Assembly: GCF_040054535.1 (NCBI RefSeq) | Contig: NC_090797.1 | Coordinates: forward strand, 8,363,001 to 8,427,000 | Direction: 5' to 3' | DNA from: Antennarius striatus | Taxonomy: Eukaryota > Chordata > Actinopteri > Lophiiformes > Antennariidae | Length of the DNA: 64,000 nucleotides | Shown here: piece by piece, positions 53,790 to 62,832 of the stretch | How positions within the stretch are numbered: the first letter of the stretch is position 1 | How the letters are laid out: every line of letters starts with the position of its first letter | Program-made: the position numbers and the translations under genes | Notes under the pieces: generated by a model | What the model was told of the DNA's origin: nothing | Database searches by the model: none | Seen by the model: the letters and a program-made list of their open reading frames with translations, nothing else

Positions 53790-54060
53790 CCTCACATTTG
53801 TGAAGGGAGAAGCTCCAGAAGAAGCAAGTCGAGTCCTGGATTATTAGTTACCTGACTGATGGGCCGCAATTTGAACAACTGAGAGGACATATCTAAGCAG
53901 GTGGTCAGCAGTACAGTGGTCACATTTTCTGTACAACTAAGGTCAGCTGCAGCAATTCTCAGATGACTCCAATAGCGGGGAGTGTCGATGGCAGATGGAA
54001 GAGACAGGAAGCTGGTTGACAACCATTTGGCACGATGTGGAACAACCGCTTTGACAACAG
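53790..54060 (+). mobile_element. Degenerate Rex1/CR1-like LINE reverse-transcriptase relic
   Basis: The plus strand encodes SWIISYLTDGPQFEQLRGHI, then after a frame change SKQVVSST, and further on QFSDDSN. In the same order these resemble the Rex1/CR1-type RT blocks WIxxYLTxRPQ, V.SSTGAPQG and QKFSDDS. Stops and frame changes interrupt the relic throughout, and the GAPQG catalytic region is not intact. Family assignment is by short motif recall. Confidence 0.5.
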
Positions 54061-55468
54061 AGTGGACCTAAACTTGTGCTTCTCGAGAAGACGGGTCCTG
54101 TTGTGTAAATGTTGCCTGTCTTTTAACAGCATCCTGTTCAGTGCAGGTTCTGTTTGGTTCAGCAGCAGCAGGAGAGCCAGCAAATAGGAGAAATAAGCCA
54201 CTAGAAGAAGTTGGCTTTGTTCCGGGAACCCTTGAGTTTGTTATGTAGAGAAGGTTGTCGCATAAAGACCTTAAAATAAATAGACAACCCCCCACATCTC
54301 CTGTACAACCTACTAGTTAAACTGTTTTAAATGAGTGGCTCTTTTTTGCCCCTGCTGTAGTGAGAAAAGTTGACATTCCATAATTTCAAAGCCACTTTTT
54401 TTGCTGTTGTTTTTAGTTATTATGATTTTTCTATTAGAGGATAGAAAATCAAAATAAAACCACTTTTAAAATTTGTATTTGAATACAAAAATGAAAAATC
54501 TCTATTGTAAATACCAGTTAATGAAATGGAAATTAGAAAATATAAATAATAATATAAATTAATAAAGATTATAGTATTTTTCACTATAATCAATTTTTCA
54601 CTAAAACACATATTTTCACTCATTACAACTTTTATTAAGGCTAAATTTTGTTTTTCAAAATATGAAAGTGGAAAGTTTATCTTGGTGGATGAAAGAGCAC
54701 ACTGTTCTTCAAAGCAAAATGTAAACATTTGGTACCAAAGGCATTGTGTGAAGTGTGATTCCATCAATATATGAAAAAAATCCTGCAAATGTAATCTGAA
54801 TGTTAATGCTGTACTTAAAGGTCTTATGAATTATCTAAACTATGAATGAATGAATTCATGATAAGCTTAGTGAAGTGAATGTACGGAAGCAGAAATGTTT
54901 ATGATTTTCAAATACTTTTGTAGACAGGTAATTTTTCTTTTAAAGTAATTATACTAATACAAATCATAGTAATCATAATAATCACAGTAATCTTTATCAA
55001 GGCTTTAATAATAAGGGGTTCCACAACTTTCTGTGCATTACTAGCTTAATTCACATCCTAATTTCTCTTCAGGTGACAGCAATCTTTCATTGCAACAAGA
55101 AACAATCGGTTCATTGAGAGTTTTGAGAAGCTGTTTAACACCCCACCGTCAGGCTTCTGTGAACTCTTGGGGTCATAGGTTTGACCTCTGCATGAGCAGT
55201 TGAGTCTTTTGACTTAAAACAGAGACTAAATTAGATCCTTAAAAAGTCAGCTGTTCAACACCTGTCAGACTTACACACACACTCTGACAAAGGGACAAAT
55301 CCTTGTCCATCATTCAATTACGTGAGCAAAAAAAAAACCAATTTGTTATCCACTATACAGTATATGAAAGAACAGAAACATATGTTGTGCGTCTTTGATT
55401 TGAGTTACTGTGAATTTGATCACAAACATGTAAATAAAATCACTTGACTCTAGATGTTTTTGTCTTGA
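54061..55468. other. Gene-free interval
   Basis: AT-rich sequence with no supportable gene. It ends at the presumed polyadenylation signal of the minus-strand troponin T gene. Confidence 0.5.
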
Positions 55469-55474
55469 TTTATT
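55469..55474 (-). terminator. Candidate polyadenylation signal of the troponin T retrogene
   Basis: On the minus strand AATAAA lies about 345 bases after the troponin T stop codon. It is the closest exact hexamer I noticed on that strand. The cleavage site is not verified. Confidence 0.4.
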
Positions 55475-55816
55475 GCAGATAAATCAAATGTTGGCACCTT
55501 ATTTAAATGCCACTGAATCAATACAATATTTAAACTATAATTCAAAATATTATTGTGCGCACGTAAAACAAATCCTTTACAACTGTTCTGGTGAACATAT
55601 TGGTTAAAGATTATAAAAGAACCATGTTATGCTCTTGTGGAATACTAAAAATAATGGAGTCTTCTCCACTGCCTGAATAGGTGAACACTAGCATGACAAA
55701 GTTAGAACAATCTGATATTTGAAAACCCCTGGGGTAGCACTTATGATGCACTTTGGGAACAGACACCAAATTGTCCCAAAAGAACTTGGACGTCCAGGTA
55801 TGCAGCTGTGGAACCC

Positions 55817-56599
55817 CTACTTCCAAGAGCCAGACTTTCCCTTTACTCCGCGAGTCGTCTTGGATGTTTTGGAGAACCTCTGGTGGTCGCTGACTCGGTT
55901 TCGGAGGACGTAAATCTCGTACTTCTGCCTCTTGAGCTTTTCAGCCAGCTCAAACTTTTCAGCGTGCAGCTGGTGAAGCCATTGCCAGAGATCCTGCGCC
56001 TTCTCCTCCAGCTTCTCCTGGTTCAGGTGGTCGATGTTGAGCGGCTTCCGGCGCTCCGTCAGGGCCTTTTTCTTTTCCTCTCTTGCTGTCAGTTTTTTGC
56101 CCTTCTTCTGGTCCACCTTCTGCAGATAACCTCCAAAGGACTTGTTGGTGAATATCTTCTTCTTCTTTGCTTCCTCCTCAGCACGCAGTTTGGCTGCCTC
56201 CTCTTCACGCCTTGTCCTTTCTTCAGCTAGACGTGTTTGGCGTTCACGCTCCTGCTCAGTGCGAACCCGCTGTTGCTCCGCTCTGTCAGAACGACGGCGC
56301 TCAATGCGATTTCGCAGCTCCACCAGCTCTTCCTCCTCCTTCTGGCGGTTGGAGAAATGCAACTCAATCAGGGTCTGGAGGTCGTTGAAGTCCTTTTCGA
56401 CTCTTTTGCGATGCAAGTCATCAAAATCCACCTTCTCGCCATCAGGGAGCTTTGGAGGAGCAATATTTGGCACATATGTTGTCTTGTGGCGTGGTTTCTG
56501 CCCCTGCTCGTTCTCATCTTTCTTCTCTGTGTCATCAGTTACTTCTTCCTCCTCATCCACCTCCTCATACTCCTCTACAATTTCCTCAGTGTCTGACAT
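55817..56599 (-). CDS. Intronless troponin T (cardiac/slow-like)
   Basis: Troponin T anchors the troponin complex to tropomyosin on the thin filament. The 260-codon frame runs uninterrupted from [13 protein letters not shown] to the stop. Residues 1-31 form the acidic N-terminal region. [20 protein letters not shown] (47-66) is the conserved tropomyosin-binding start. Residues 85-150 are a charged helix, and 184-235 ([20 protein letters not shown] onward) form the coiled-coil IT arm that binds troponins I and C. Vertebrate TNNT1/2/3 genes have over ten coding exons, so a single-exon copy implies retroposition. The frame is intact, which suggests selection. MSDTEE, DHLN and RNRVSDHQ favour a tnnt2/tnnt1 parent over fast tnnt3. 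The C-terminus is GSWK where family members usually have GRWK. I recall reports of intronless TnT genes in teleosts; this may be an orthologue. Confidence 0.93.
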   Translation of the reverse strand: MSDTEEIVEEYEEVDEEEEVTDDTEKKDENEQGQKPRHKTTYVPNIAPPKLPDGEKVDFDDLHRKRVEKDFNDLQTLIELHFSNRQKEEEELVELRNRIERRRSDRAEQQRVRTEQERERQTRLAEERTRREEEAAKLRAEEEAKKKKIFTNKSFGGYLQKVDQKKGKKLTAREEKKKALTERRKPLNIDHLNQEKLEEKAQDLWQWLHQLHAEKFELAEKLKRQKYEIYVLRNRVSDHQRFSKTSKTTRGVKGKSGSWK

Positions 56600-56735
56600 T
56601 GTGGTATATCAGAGGCTTTCTGCGTTAGAGAAGGCAGATTGAACAACCAAGATGAGCTGGCGTCTAATGTACAAGAGGTTAGGGGAGCTGGATGGAGGCT
56701 TGAATAGTTTTAAGGGTCTGGCTTGACCATGTGAC
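56600..56735 (-). promoter_or_regulatory. 5' flank of the troponin T retrogene
   Basis: Reading the minus strand upstream of the ATG, a pyrimidine tract followed by AACGCAG| (AG at 56621-56620) resembles a splice acceptor 20 bases before the start codon. This leaves room for an untranslated first exon. CTTAAAACTATTC (about 56703-56716) is a weak TATA-like word, and CACATG (56729-56734) is an E-box of the muscle bHLH type. None is proven. Confidence 0.3.
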
Positions 56736-57340
56736 CACCGGCTGAGCAAAGTCTCCAGAGTGTGAGTCAGGAGCAGGATAGCTTTTGAGACAGATGGAAT
56801 AATCTATTTTCTCCTCACCAAGTCTTGTCAGCCAGACACACCCCCACTTATCCCCCGTAGACCCCCCCACCCCTACCCCCTGCTCTTTACTCTGACCCTG
56901 TAGTGCTCATCATTCCTTTGTAAGGACAAGATGAGAGACTATTTCAGATACACAACAGATGCACACACATGCTTGTGGTCATAGCATCCTGAACAATTAA
57001 CATCCATACTTTAAAAGGCGTACTGAGCCTCTGACACGGTGATGAGGATGCAGAAATAAGAAGGATCTGTGGATGTCGGGCCACAAAGACATCACAATAG
57101 TTTAATAGCTGCAGCAAAAAAAAATACAGCTTTTCTTTGCAAAAGAAAAAAAACCCTTTGAATTTCTTCAATTTTAAATGTGAAGTACAGCACACATGAA
57201 GTTTTCAGGTCTCGCAAATAAAAAGTGTGTTTGTCTATATTAAGTCATTTCCTTCAACAACAGTTGATGGATTGTGATTAAATGTGGGGGAGGGATTGGT
57301 CCAGTGCAAAGGAGGAGTCAATTTCTTTAAATTTTGTATA
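56736..57340. other. Gene-free interval
   Basis: No supportable gene. A C-rich run lies at about 56836-56880. Confidence 0.5.
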
Positions 57341-57600
57341 TTATAGTGATCCCCGAAAGGAAATTAAGTGCACACACATGCATATATATTAATATGTTCA
57401 ATGTTCAGGCCCCTGTAACACACACAAACACACAAGGAGGCCTGTAAGCTTGCAATGGGAGGTAGAGTGGTGGGCAGCTCCTACATGGTGTGCCCCAAAT
57501 GAGCAACTTGTAAAAGGGTAACGGCGCCTTGCTCAAGGGCGCCTCGCTCAAGGGCGCCTCGGCAGTGCCGACACCTACCACTATTTTCTGAGATCAATCC
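57341..57600 (+). repeat. Dispersed repeat with a 15-bp internal duplication
   Basis: It opens TATAGTGATCCCCGAAAGGA and ends in a block typical of teleost repeats (CCTTGCTCAAGGGCGCCTC ... GGCAGTGCC). The 15-mer GCTCAAGGGCGCCTC is perfectly duplicated at 57531-57545 and 57546-57560. The opening motif recurs at 21106-21160. Confidence 0.55.
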
Positions 57601-59633
57601 AGATTTAGATTGTGAAAATGCTCTCAGATCAGATAAAATTTCTTGATGTCAAATATCTAGTGAACATTTATAAAATTGATATTTACATAATAAGGTGTGT
57701 TTTGCCTTGGTCTTCAGACTATTTTACAATTTTGAATGAGAGTGGTATTTACAGAGGGACAAACAACTACAGCCAGTCACAGAATCTTAAATACTATTAG
57801 TACTGTACTGTACAGCAACAGTTATATTTCTGTAAAGAAAGGCAACACCACCCTCAACAAAAGACCATCTATAAGTATAACAACATTCAAGATGAGCTTT
57901 ACTCATCCGGCTTTGTCTCCACTTTGGAATGTAATTAAAACATTCCTGTTATTGGAGACTTTCTGCTTTCAGTGCCATGTGGATTAAAATTTAATTGCTC
58001 CCATGTGGTAACATTTAAAGGTTGTTGTCATCAATTTGTGTTTCCATGTCTTGAGCTTTCAGTGGAAACCATAGTATTTAAATGACGAGATGACTGACAA
58101 GGAAAGACAGGTGTTCTATTAAGTCTGAGAAGTTTCTGACATCTACTGTACTCATATGTGATGGATAAGACAAATTCTTCAGAGGGCTAAATTACAGTAA
58201 TATAAATCTTGAAGTCAGACTAAGAGAAAACCAACTCACTGTGGCCTCAAAGGACTAAAAAACAAAATCAAAAACAAATGTCAATATAAATGAGACTGTC
58301 TCATCCCAGATCTCCACTAAAACATGTCTATACACAACATGAGGACAACAGGTGGTTGCAGTGTAATCAAAGCAACCTTGGTTACTGGTGACAAGGGACA
58401 ACTGTGTCAATCAGTAAAGGAAGGAGACAAATGAAAGCTAAAAATAGTGACACTGCTATTCAACATAGTACGATACGAACAAATAGATACAGTAAAGTTC
58501 TTTTATAATTAAACTTGATGGAACTGACATCACACTGAAAAAAACATTGTCGAGGTTGAAAAACAATTGATTTCCTTTTAAAAATAGAAGTAATAGCATC
58601 CAGAACAATTTATTATTTGTTGTCGTCCAATAAAATTAGCGTTTCTCCCACAATGAGTCAGTAAATAAAACCTTTTATAAAACGTGTGTGCAGTTCATTA
58701 AAGGAAGCAGAAACACTTCGATAGGCAAAGGTGGGTACACAGCGACCTCTTGTGGACAAAAGTGTGTACAACCGTTCCAAAGTATGTGCACATGAAACTG
58801 AAACACAATCCCTCATCTTTCCTTCAAGGTACTCAACTCGTAAATAGGGATGACCTCGTCGATTTTATCGTTAGTGATGGCAAATTATTGATTCAAACTA
58901 TATTTTTCTTGTTTTAGGTTCAGGCTGAGGTGGCTTTATTTGGAAGCAGATTTGATTTAGAAATTTAAGGCAAGGCACCCCAACTCGACTTCAGAGTTTG
59001 CAAACAGTATTGACACTAGACATGTGACACAAGTATTCAAGTCTTCACCAATTAGGGCAGAATATAAGAATGAAAACCACAAAAATAAATAGCCACTGTA
59101 ATAATGCATAGTAATTAATAAATGTTCAATAATTTCATCGGTGACAGTTATGATTGGACAGAATAGGCTCAGTTGAGATTTGATTAGGAATATAAGCTAA
59201 AGAGGAACAAATGTCAAGCGAGAACAATTCTGAAGCTCTAAATGTCTGTGTTACTAAAATAATTCAAATTAGTATTCATTCAGTGTTACAAACGGAGATT
59301 TACTTTTACAGAATCAGCTGGACTTTAACTTAAATAACTTTCGTATTCATCTTTCCTATTTTAAGTTAATTAAAAGAATAAATAGGATCATTTGAAAATG
59401 TAAAAAAAATTCAATGAAAGACTGACTGGTCCTTAGAATACAGCAAATGATTTATTGATTTCAATTATTGTTTTCCGTTTAAAAATTGGTAGGTTACGCT
59501 AAATAGTTAATTATCTGTTCCCCTTAGCCAGAGTAGCAAAAATTAGCAAATACTGGATAACTTATTTACAGATATGAAATTATTATTCAATTTCTTATAT
59601 GTCAGCCTATAATTTAGCTGCAACATACAGCCT
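57601..59633. other. Gene-free interval
   Basis: About 2 kb of AT-rich sequence with no supportable gene or recognised element. Confidence 0.5.
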
Positions 59634-59639
59634 GAAGAG

Positions 59640-59711
59640 TACGGAAGCGTAGAGCTGCCACACCAAGAAAATAAAAACCGGGACGTATCACGTTATTTCG
59701 TGATACGTATC
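59640..59711 (+). repeat. Left terminal inverted repeat
   Basis: These 72 bases match the reverse complement of 60298-60369 except at two positions, 6 (A versus C) and 25 (C versus A). The match includes the AAGAAAATAAAAACCGGGAC block and the first palindromic unit. Confidence 0.95.
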
Positions 59712-59748
59712 TCGGAATTTCGTGATAGTATCACGTTATTTCGTGATA
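59686..59748. repeat. Left array of three near-palindromic units
   Basis: TATCACGTTATTTCGTGATA, TATCTCGGAATTTCGTGATA and TATCACGTTATTTCGTGATA are joined by ACG or G. Each unit has TATCACG/CGTGATA half-sites around a 6-base centre; the middle unit's left half-site is mutated. Confidence 0.95.
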
Positions 59749-59750
59749 AA

Positions 59751-59888
59751 ATGTTATGTTGACCCGCGACCTGCGTTTGCGGATTAAGCGGTTTAGAAGA
59801 TGAATGAATGAATGAATGAATGAATGAATGAATGAATGAATGAATGAATGAATGAATGAATGAATGAATGAATGAATGTTATGTTGAC
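59751..59888 (+). mobile_element. L2-like retroposon tail nested in the transposon, 13-bp duplication
   Basis: The insert (59764-59875) reads CCGCGACCTGCGTTTGCGGA, then TTAAGCGGTTTAGAAGATG and about 17 GAAT units. That is the extreme 3' end of the teleost L2-like family. It is bounded by ATGTTATGTTGAC at 59751-59763 and 59876-59888, a perfect 13-base target duplication, so it arrived by target-primed reverse transcription after the DNA transposon. Confidence 0.9.
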
Positions 59889-60124
59889 ATGATGGAGCTT
59901 GTATCCATGCAGCCGGCCGTGTCCCTCCAGCTCATCAATGAGGAACGACCCTCAAGAGGGTCCGACTCGTTTTTCCTCCGGTATAGCCCCATCTTTTTCA
60001 GGTGTCGTCTTAGGGTACGCATGCTTATATAAATGTCATCCACGGAGCCCAATAACTGTAAAATCTCACCATGTCTCAAGCCAAGCATGAAATATAATTC
60101 AATGGCATCATGTAAAGGAGCCAT
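59889..60124 (-). pseudogene. N-terminal fragment of an IS3EU-like transposase
   Basis: The minus-strand frame starts MAPLHDAIELYFMLGLRHGE at 60124 and continues to a helix-turn-helix-like RTLRRHLKKMGLYRRK. This resembles the N-terminus of the integrase-type proteins (ELYFxLG...EI...L) that I recall from fish IS3EU-like elements. After about 55 residues the frame shifts; another frame then carries ELEGHGRLHGYKLHH, which matches the next block of that family (GxGRLHGYR). No DDE catalytic core remains, and the retroposon at 59764-59875 lies at the broken end. Confidence 0.75.
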
Positions 60125-60173
60125 GATTTACTGATGGCCAGCAGACAGTAAATGAAACCACTTTAAAAAGTCC

Positions 60174-60323
60174 TATCACGTTATTTCGTGATACGTATCA
60201 CAAAATTACGTGATACTATCACAAAATAACGTGATACGTATCACAAAATAACGTGATAGGTATCACAAAATAACGTGATACTATCACAAAATAACGTGAT
60301 ACGTATCACGAAATAACGTGATA
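60174..60323. repeat. Right array of seven near-palindromic units
   Basis: Seven 20-base units occur in tandem with 1-2 base joints (AC, ACG, AGG). The outer two are closest to TATCACGTTATTTCGTGATA or its complement, and the inner five read TATCACAAAATAACGTGATA with minor changes. There are no spacers, so this is not CRISPR. Confidence 0.95.
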
Positions 60324-60375
60324 CGTCCCGGTTTTTATTTTCTTTGTGTGGCAGCTCTACGCTGCCGTAGAAGAG

Positions 60376-60633
60376 GCTTGACAGACAATTTAACTTTTAA
60401 ATGTGGCTTTGGAAAAAGACTTCCGCGTCAATTTACGTCACTACCGTCTAAGTTCCATAAATGGTCAGGAAGGCGGGGCTGGATGTGACACACCGCCTTC
60501 TGCCAGTCCGCAGGGAGTCACGTGCCACTCGTGTGCTGTGTCACGTTGATCTGAAAGCTCCGCCTCCCATGAAAGGAGAGCAGTGGGCGTAACCAGATGA
60601 GCTGCTGCTGCATGTCCAAAGGAAACAGATAAA
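60376..60633 (+). promoter_or_regulatory. Probable mterf2 promoter and noncoding first exon
   Basis: A GC-rich patch contains a CRE-like TTACGTCA (60433-60440), a GC box (GGCGGGGCT near 60472), an E-box CACGTG (60519-60524) and CTCCGCCTCCC near 60558. ATAAA|GTAAGT at 60633/60634 is a full-consensus splice donor. The intron would run to TTGTCCACACAG at 61326, joining a noncoding exon to the coding exon. The transcription start is not determined. Confidence 0.55.
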
Positions 60634-61326
60634 GTAAGTGGCTATTGTTTATTTTATATAATAATACACCCCCTGTGTGTATTGTTGGTGCTGTTACTGC
60701 ATCTAGTTTTATTTCCATGTGTGCAGTGTGCGTATTTTTACGCTGATATTGTATAGAGCATACATAATATGTAAATGAGTACTGCGTTGTAGCACACGCT
60801 GTTCCTAATGTTTGTTCCAGTTCACAACAACTACGTATTCATGCGTTGCACAACAACTTAACACAGTCTCTTGTTTATTCACACACATGGTGGTGGGACT
60901 CTAAATGAATTTACTCATGTACTGCATGCTGGTATCAATTCCAGAATACCTGAATTATTCCTGTTATGTCCAACTTTTACTTTATAACAGGAAACAAAAT
61001 TCCCGGTTTTCTCTTCTTACCATATAGGTCCACATATTTATTTTTTTTTAACTTGGATTAATGCATTTAATTGAAACATCTTGTGTGTGTGTGTTTTTTT
61101 TTTTAACTTAAACCCTCATACATGCCTTGAACAAGCAGACAAGCCCGATCAGTGACATACTGCAGCTCCACAGGAACAACAGGCTGAAACATTCCTTTGT
61201 TCTGTGTGTAATTGTGTACGAATCAGTCAACGTTTAATGTCACACTGTATTTTGTCTAAGCCTGTCATTCGTTCAGTGCTACCTTCCAAGATCCCTGAAT
61301 ATAAATGTTCTTTGTTGTCCACACAG
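60634..61326 (+). other. Probable 5' UTR intron of mterf2
   Basis: It is inferred from the GTAAGT donor at 60634 and the AG at 61325-61326, 20 bases before the start codon. The interval has no coding content. Human MTERF2 also keeps its whole coding sequence in one exon, as I recall. Confidence 0.55.
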
Positions 61327-61346
61327 GCACACTACACCCATCAAAA

Positions 61347-62414
61347 ATGCTACGTGTCACCACTGCATCCTTGTGCACCTGCTGCCAGAGGATGAGGTTC
61401 CTCCTTCCTCAGACTGCCTCTGCCTCCACGGTGACTTTTCCTAAAAGAAGACCGGAGAACCAGCACATAGTGGTATCCTTCTGTGAACTCTCGGTGGATG
61501 TTCAAAAGATCCGCAAGTTAAAGGGGTGGATTTTGTCAGAGAGCTCAGCTTTTGTGGCTGAGACAGCTGACCTGCTGAGAGACATGGGTGCCAACATGAC
61601 AGCGATCATCCGCATCCTGGAAATTCACCCTGAAGCTGTTCTGTGCCGGCCTGAAGAAATCGCCGTCCAGCGAGAACTTTGGGAGTCGGTGTGCCCTGAC
61701 AAACTGGAATTACTGAGCATTGTTGAGAAGTTCCCAGCTTCTTTTTTCACACCAACTCATCATAGCAACCAGCGAGCCAACATCCTTTACCTCCAGAGTC
61801 TGTGCCTAAGCAGGAGGGTCATTGGCAAGCTGATGGGCAGCGCTCCGCAAAGCCTTAGTCGACCAGTGGAATGGAACCAGGAGATCATCCACATTCTGAG
61901 GGAGACCTACCTGGATCTCGGTGGAGATGAGGTCAACCTGCACCTCTGGCTGCAGAAGCTCCTCAGTCAGAACCCTTACATCCTGCTGCAGCCAGCCGAA
62001 GCCTGGAGAGACAGCCTGGGATTCCTGAGGCAGCAGGGTTTCACCACACAGGAACTCTTGAGCCTGGTCTCAAGCCTCAGAGCCTCCATCACGGAGCTGA
62101 AGTTGGAGAATATGCAGCAGGCATTGGCCTTTGTCGAGGAGGCTTTCGCCTGCACCAAAGATGAACTTAAGCAAATAGTGATCTGCTGCCCGGCTGTTTT
62201 GCACTACTCCTTTCCCACCTTGGTTGGGCGTTTCCAAGGCCTTATGGATGTTGGGGTGACCGTGGAGCAGGTTAAGGAATCTCCCAACATCCTTGAGCTA
62301 GCTACTCACATTGTGCTGTATCGTATCCAGAAGCTTGCTTCCTGTGGGTATGATGTGCACTTGGGCAAACTGGATGCGATTGTAGGAACTAAGGAGGATG
62401 TTGAGATGAAGTAA
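61347..62414 (+). CDS. mterf2: mitochondrial transcription termination factor 2
   Basis: An mTERF-family helical-repeat protein of the mitochondrial matrix, linked in mammals to mitochondrial DNA binding and transcription. I chose the ATG at 61347 because MLRVTTASLCTCCQRMR aligns with the human MTERF2 start and no acidic residue occurs before Glu37, as expected for a transit peptide; the ATG-like start at 61305 lies upstream of the splice acceptor. Characteristic blocks are SVDVQKIRKLKGW (about 49-61), ILEIHPEAVLCRP, YLDLGGDEVNLHLWLQKLLS followed by QNPYILLQ, GFTTQELL, DELKQIVICCPAVLHYSFP and LATHIVLYRIQKL. The repeated Leu/Pro spacing is the mTERF motif. The protein is 355 residues against about 385 in human, shorter mainly at the C-terminus. 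Confidence 0.95.
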   Translation: MLRVTTASLCTCCQRMRFLLPQTASASTVTFPKRRPENQHIVVSFCELSVDVQKIRKLKGWILSESSAFVAETADLLRDMGANMTAIIRILEIHPEAVLCRPEEIAVQRELWESVCPDKLELLSIVEKFPASFFTPTHHSNQRANILYLQSLCLSRRVIGKLMGSAPQSLSRPVEWNQEIIHILRETYLDLGGDEVNLHLWLQKLLSQNPYILLQPAEAWRDSLGFLRQQGFTTQELLSLVSSLRASITELKLENMQQALAFVEEAFACTKDELKQIVICCPAVLHYSFPTLVGRFQGLMDVGVTVEQVKESPNILELATHIVLYRIQKLASCGYDVHLGKLDAIVGTKEDVEMK

Positions 62415-62734
62415 TGGAAGCTGCAGCTCAGGCAGCAGCAGCTGCTCTAAGAGCTCCACACAATCCCTCATGTCTGCAAAGCCATAGTGCATTATGGGAC
62501 ACACATGAACACACATAATGCACTACACAAACACTTTATCAGGGTCCAGTGATGCCCCCCTTTAAAGACTTCATCTGGGATTGTCTGTGATAGCCAAATA
62601 GCCATCACACCAATTCACTTGATGCTATTCAATAGGAAATTAATGTTTTATAATATTCTAGCCAATAACCAATGCTCTTTCTGATTAACATTAACTGTGA
62701 TGCCAATCTTTGCCTGTCATTCTTGTAAATCAAC

Positions 62735-62832
62735 ATTAAATACATTTGTACGATTGAATTTCACATTTATTCCTTTGTGTAACATGGTTACCATACTTTT
62801 AGTTCAGTTTGAGATCCATAGATTCCAATAAA
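62735..62832 (+). terminator. mterf2 polyadenylation signals
   Basis: ATTAAA at 62735-62740 and AATAAA at 62827-62832 lie 321 and 413 bases after the mterf2 stop. Either could define the 3' end; the second is the canonical hexamer. Confidence 0.5.

Larger units (their letters stand above)
59634..60375. mobile_element. IS3EU-like DNA transposon with palindrome arrays and broken transposase
   Basis: The element (59640-60369, 730 bp) has terminal inverted repeats of about 72 bases with two mismatches, starting TACGG(A/C)AGCGTAGAGCTG. It is flanked by a perfect 6-base duplication, GAAGAG (59634-59639 and 60370-60375). A 6-base duplication with TAC...GTA ends fits the IS3EU superfamily as I recall it. 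Inside each terminus are near-palindromic 20-mers of the form TATCACGTTATTTCGTGATA, three on the left and seven on the right. A minus-strand transposase start lies between, and a retroposon is inserted at 59764-59875. The element cannot encode a functional transposase. Confidence 0.85.

Noticed and set aside
56142..56642. Ser-rich plus-strand open frame of 166 codons
   Set aside because: It is the antisense of the troponin T frame; its Ser/Arg/Phe composition reflects Glu/Lys codons read backwards.
60174..60323. Regularly repeated palindromic units that look like a CRISPR array
   Set aside because: There are no unique spacers; the units abut with 1-2 bases, lie inside transposon termini, and the DNA is vertebrate.
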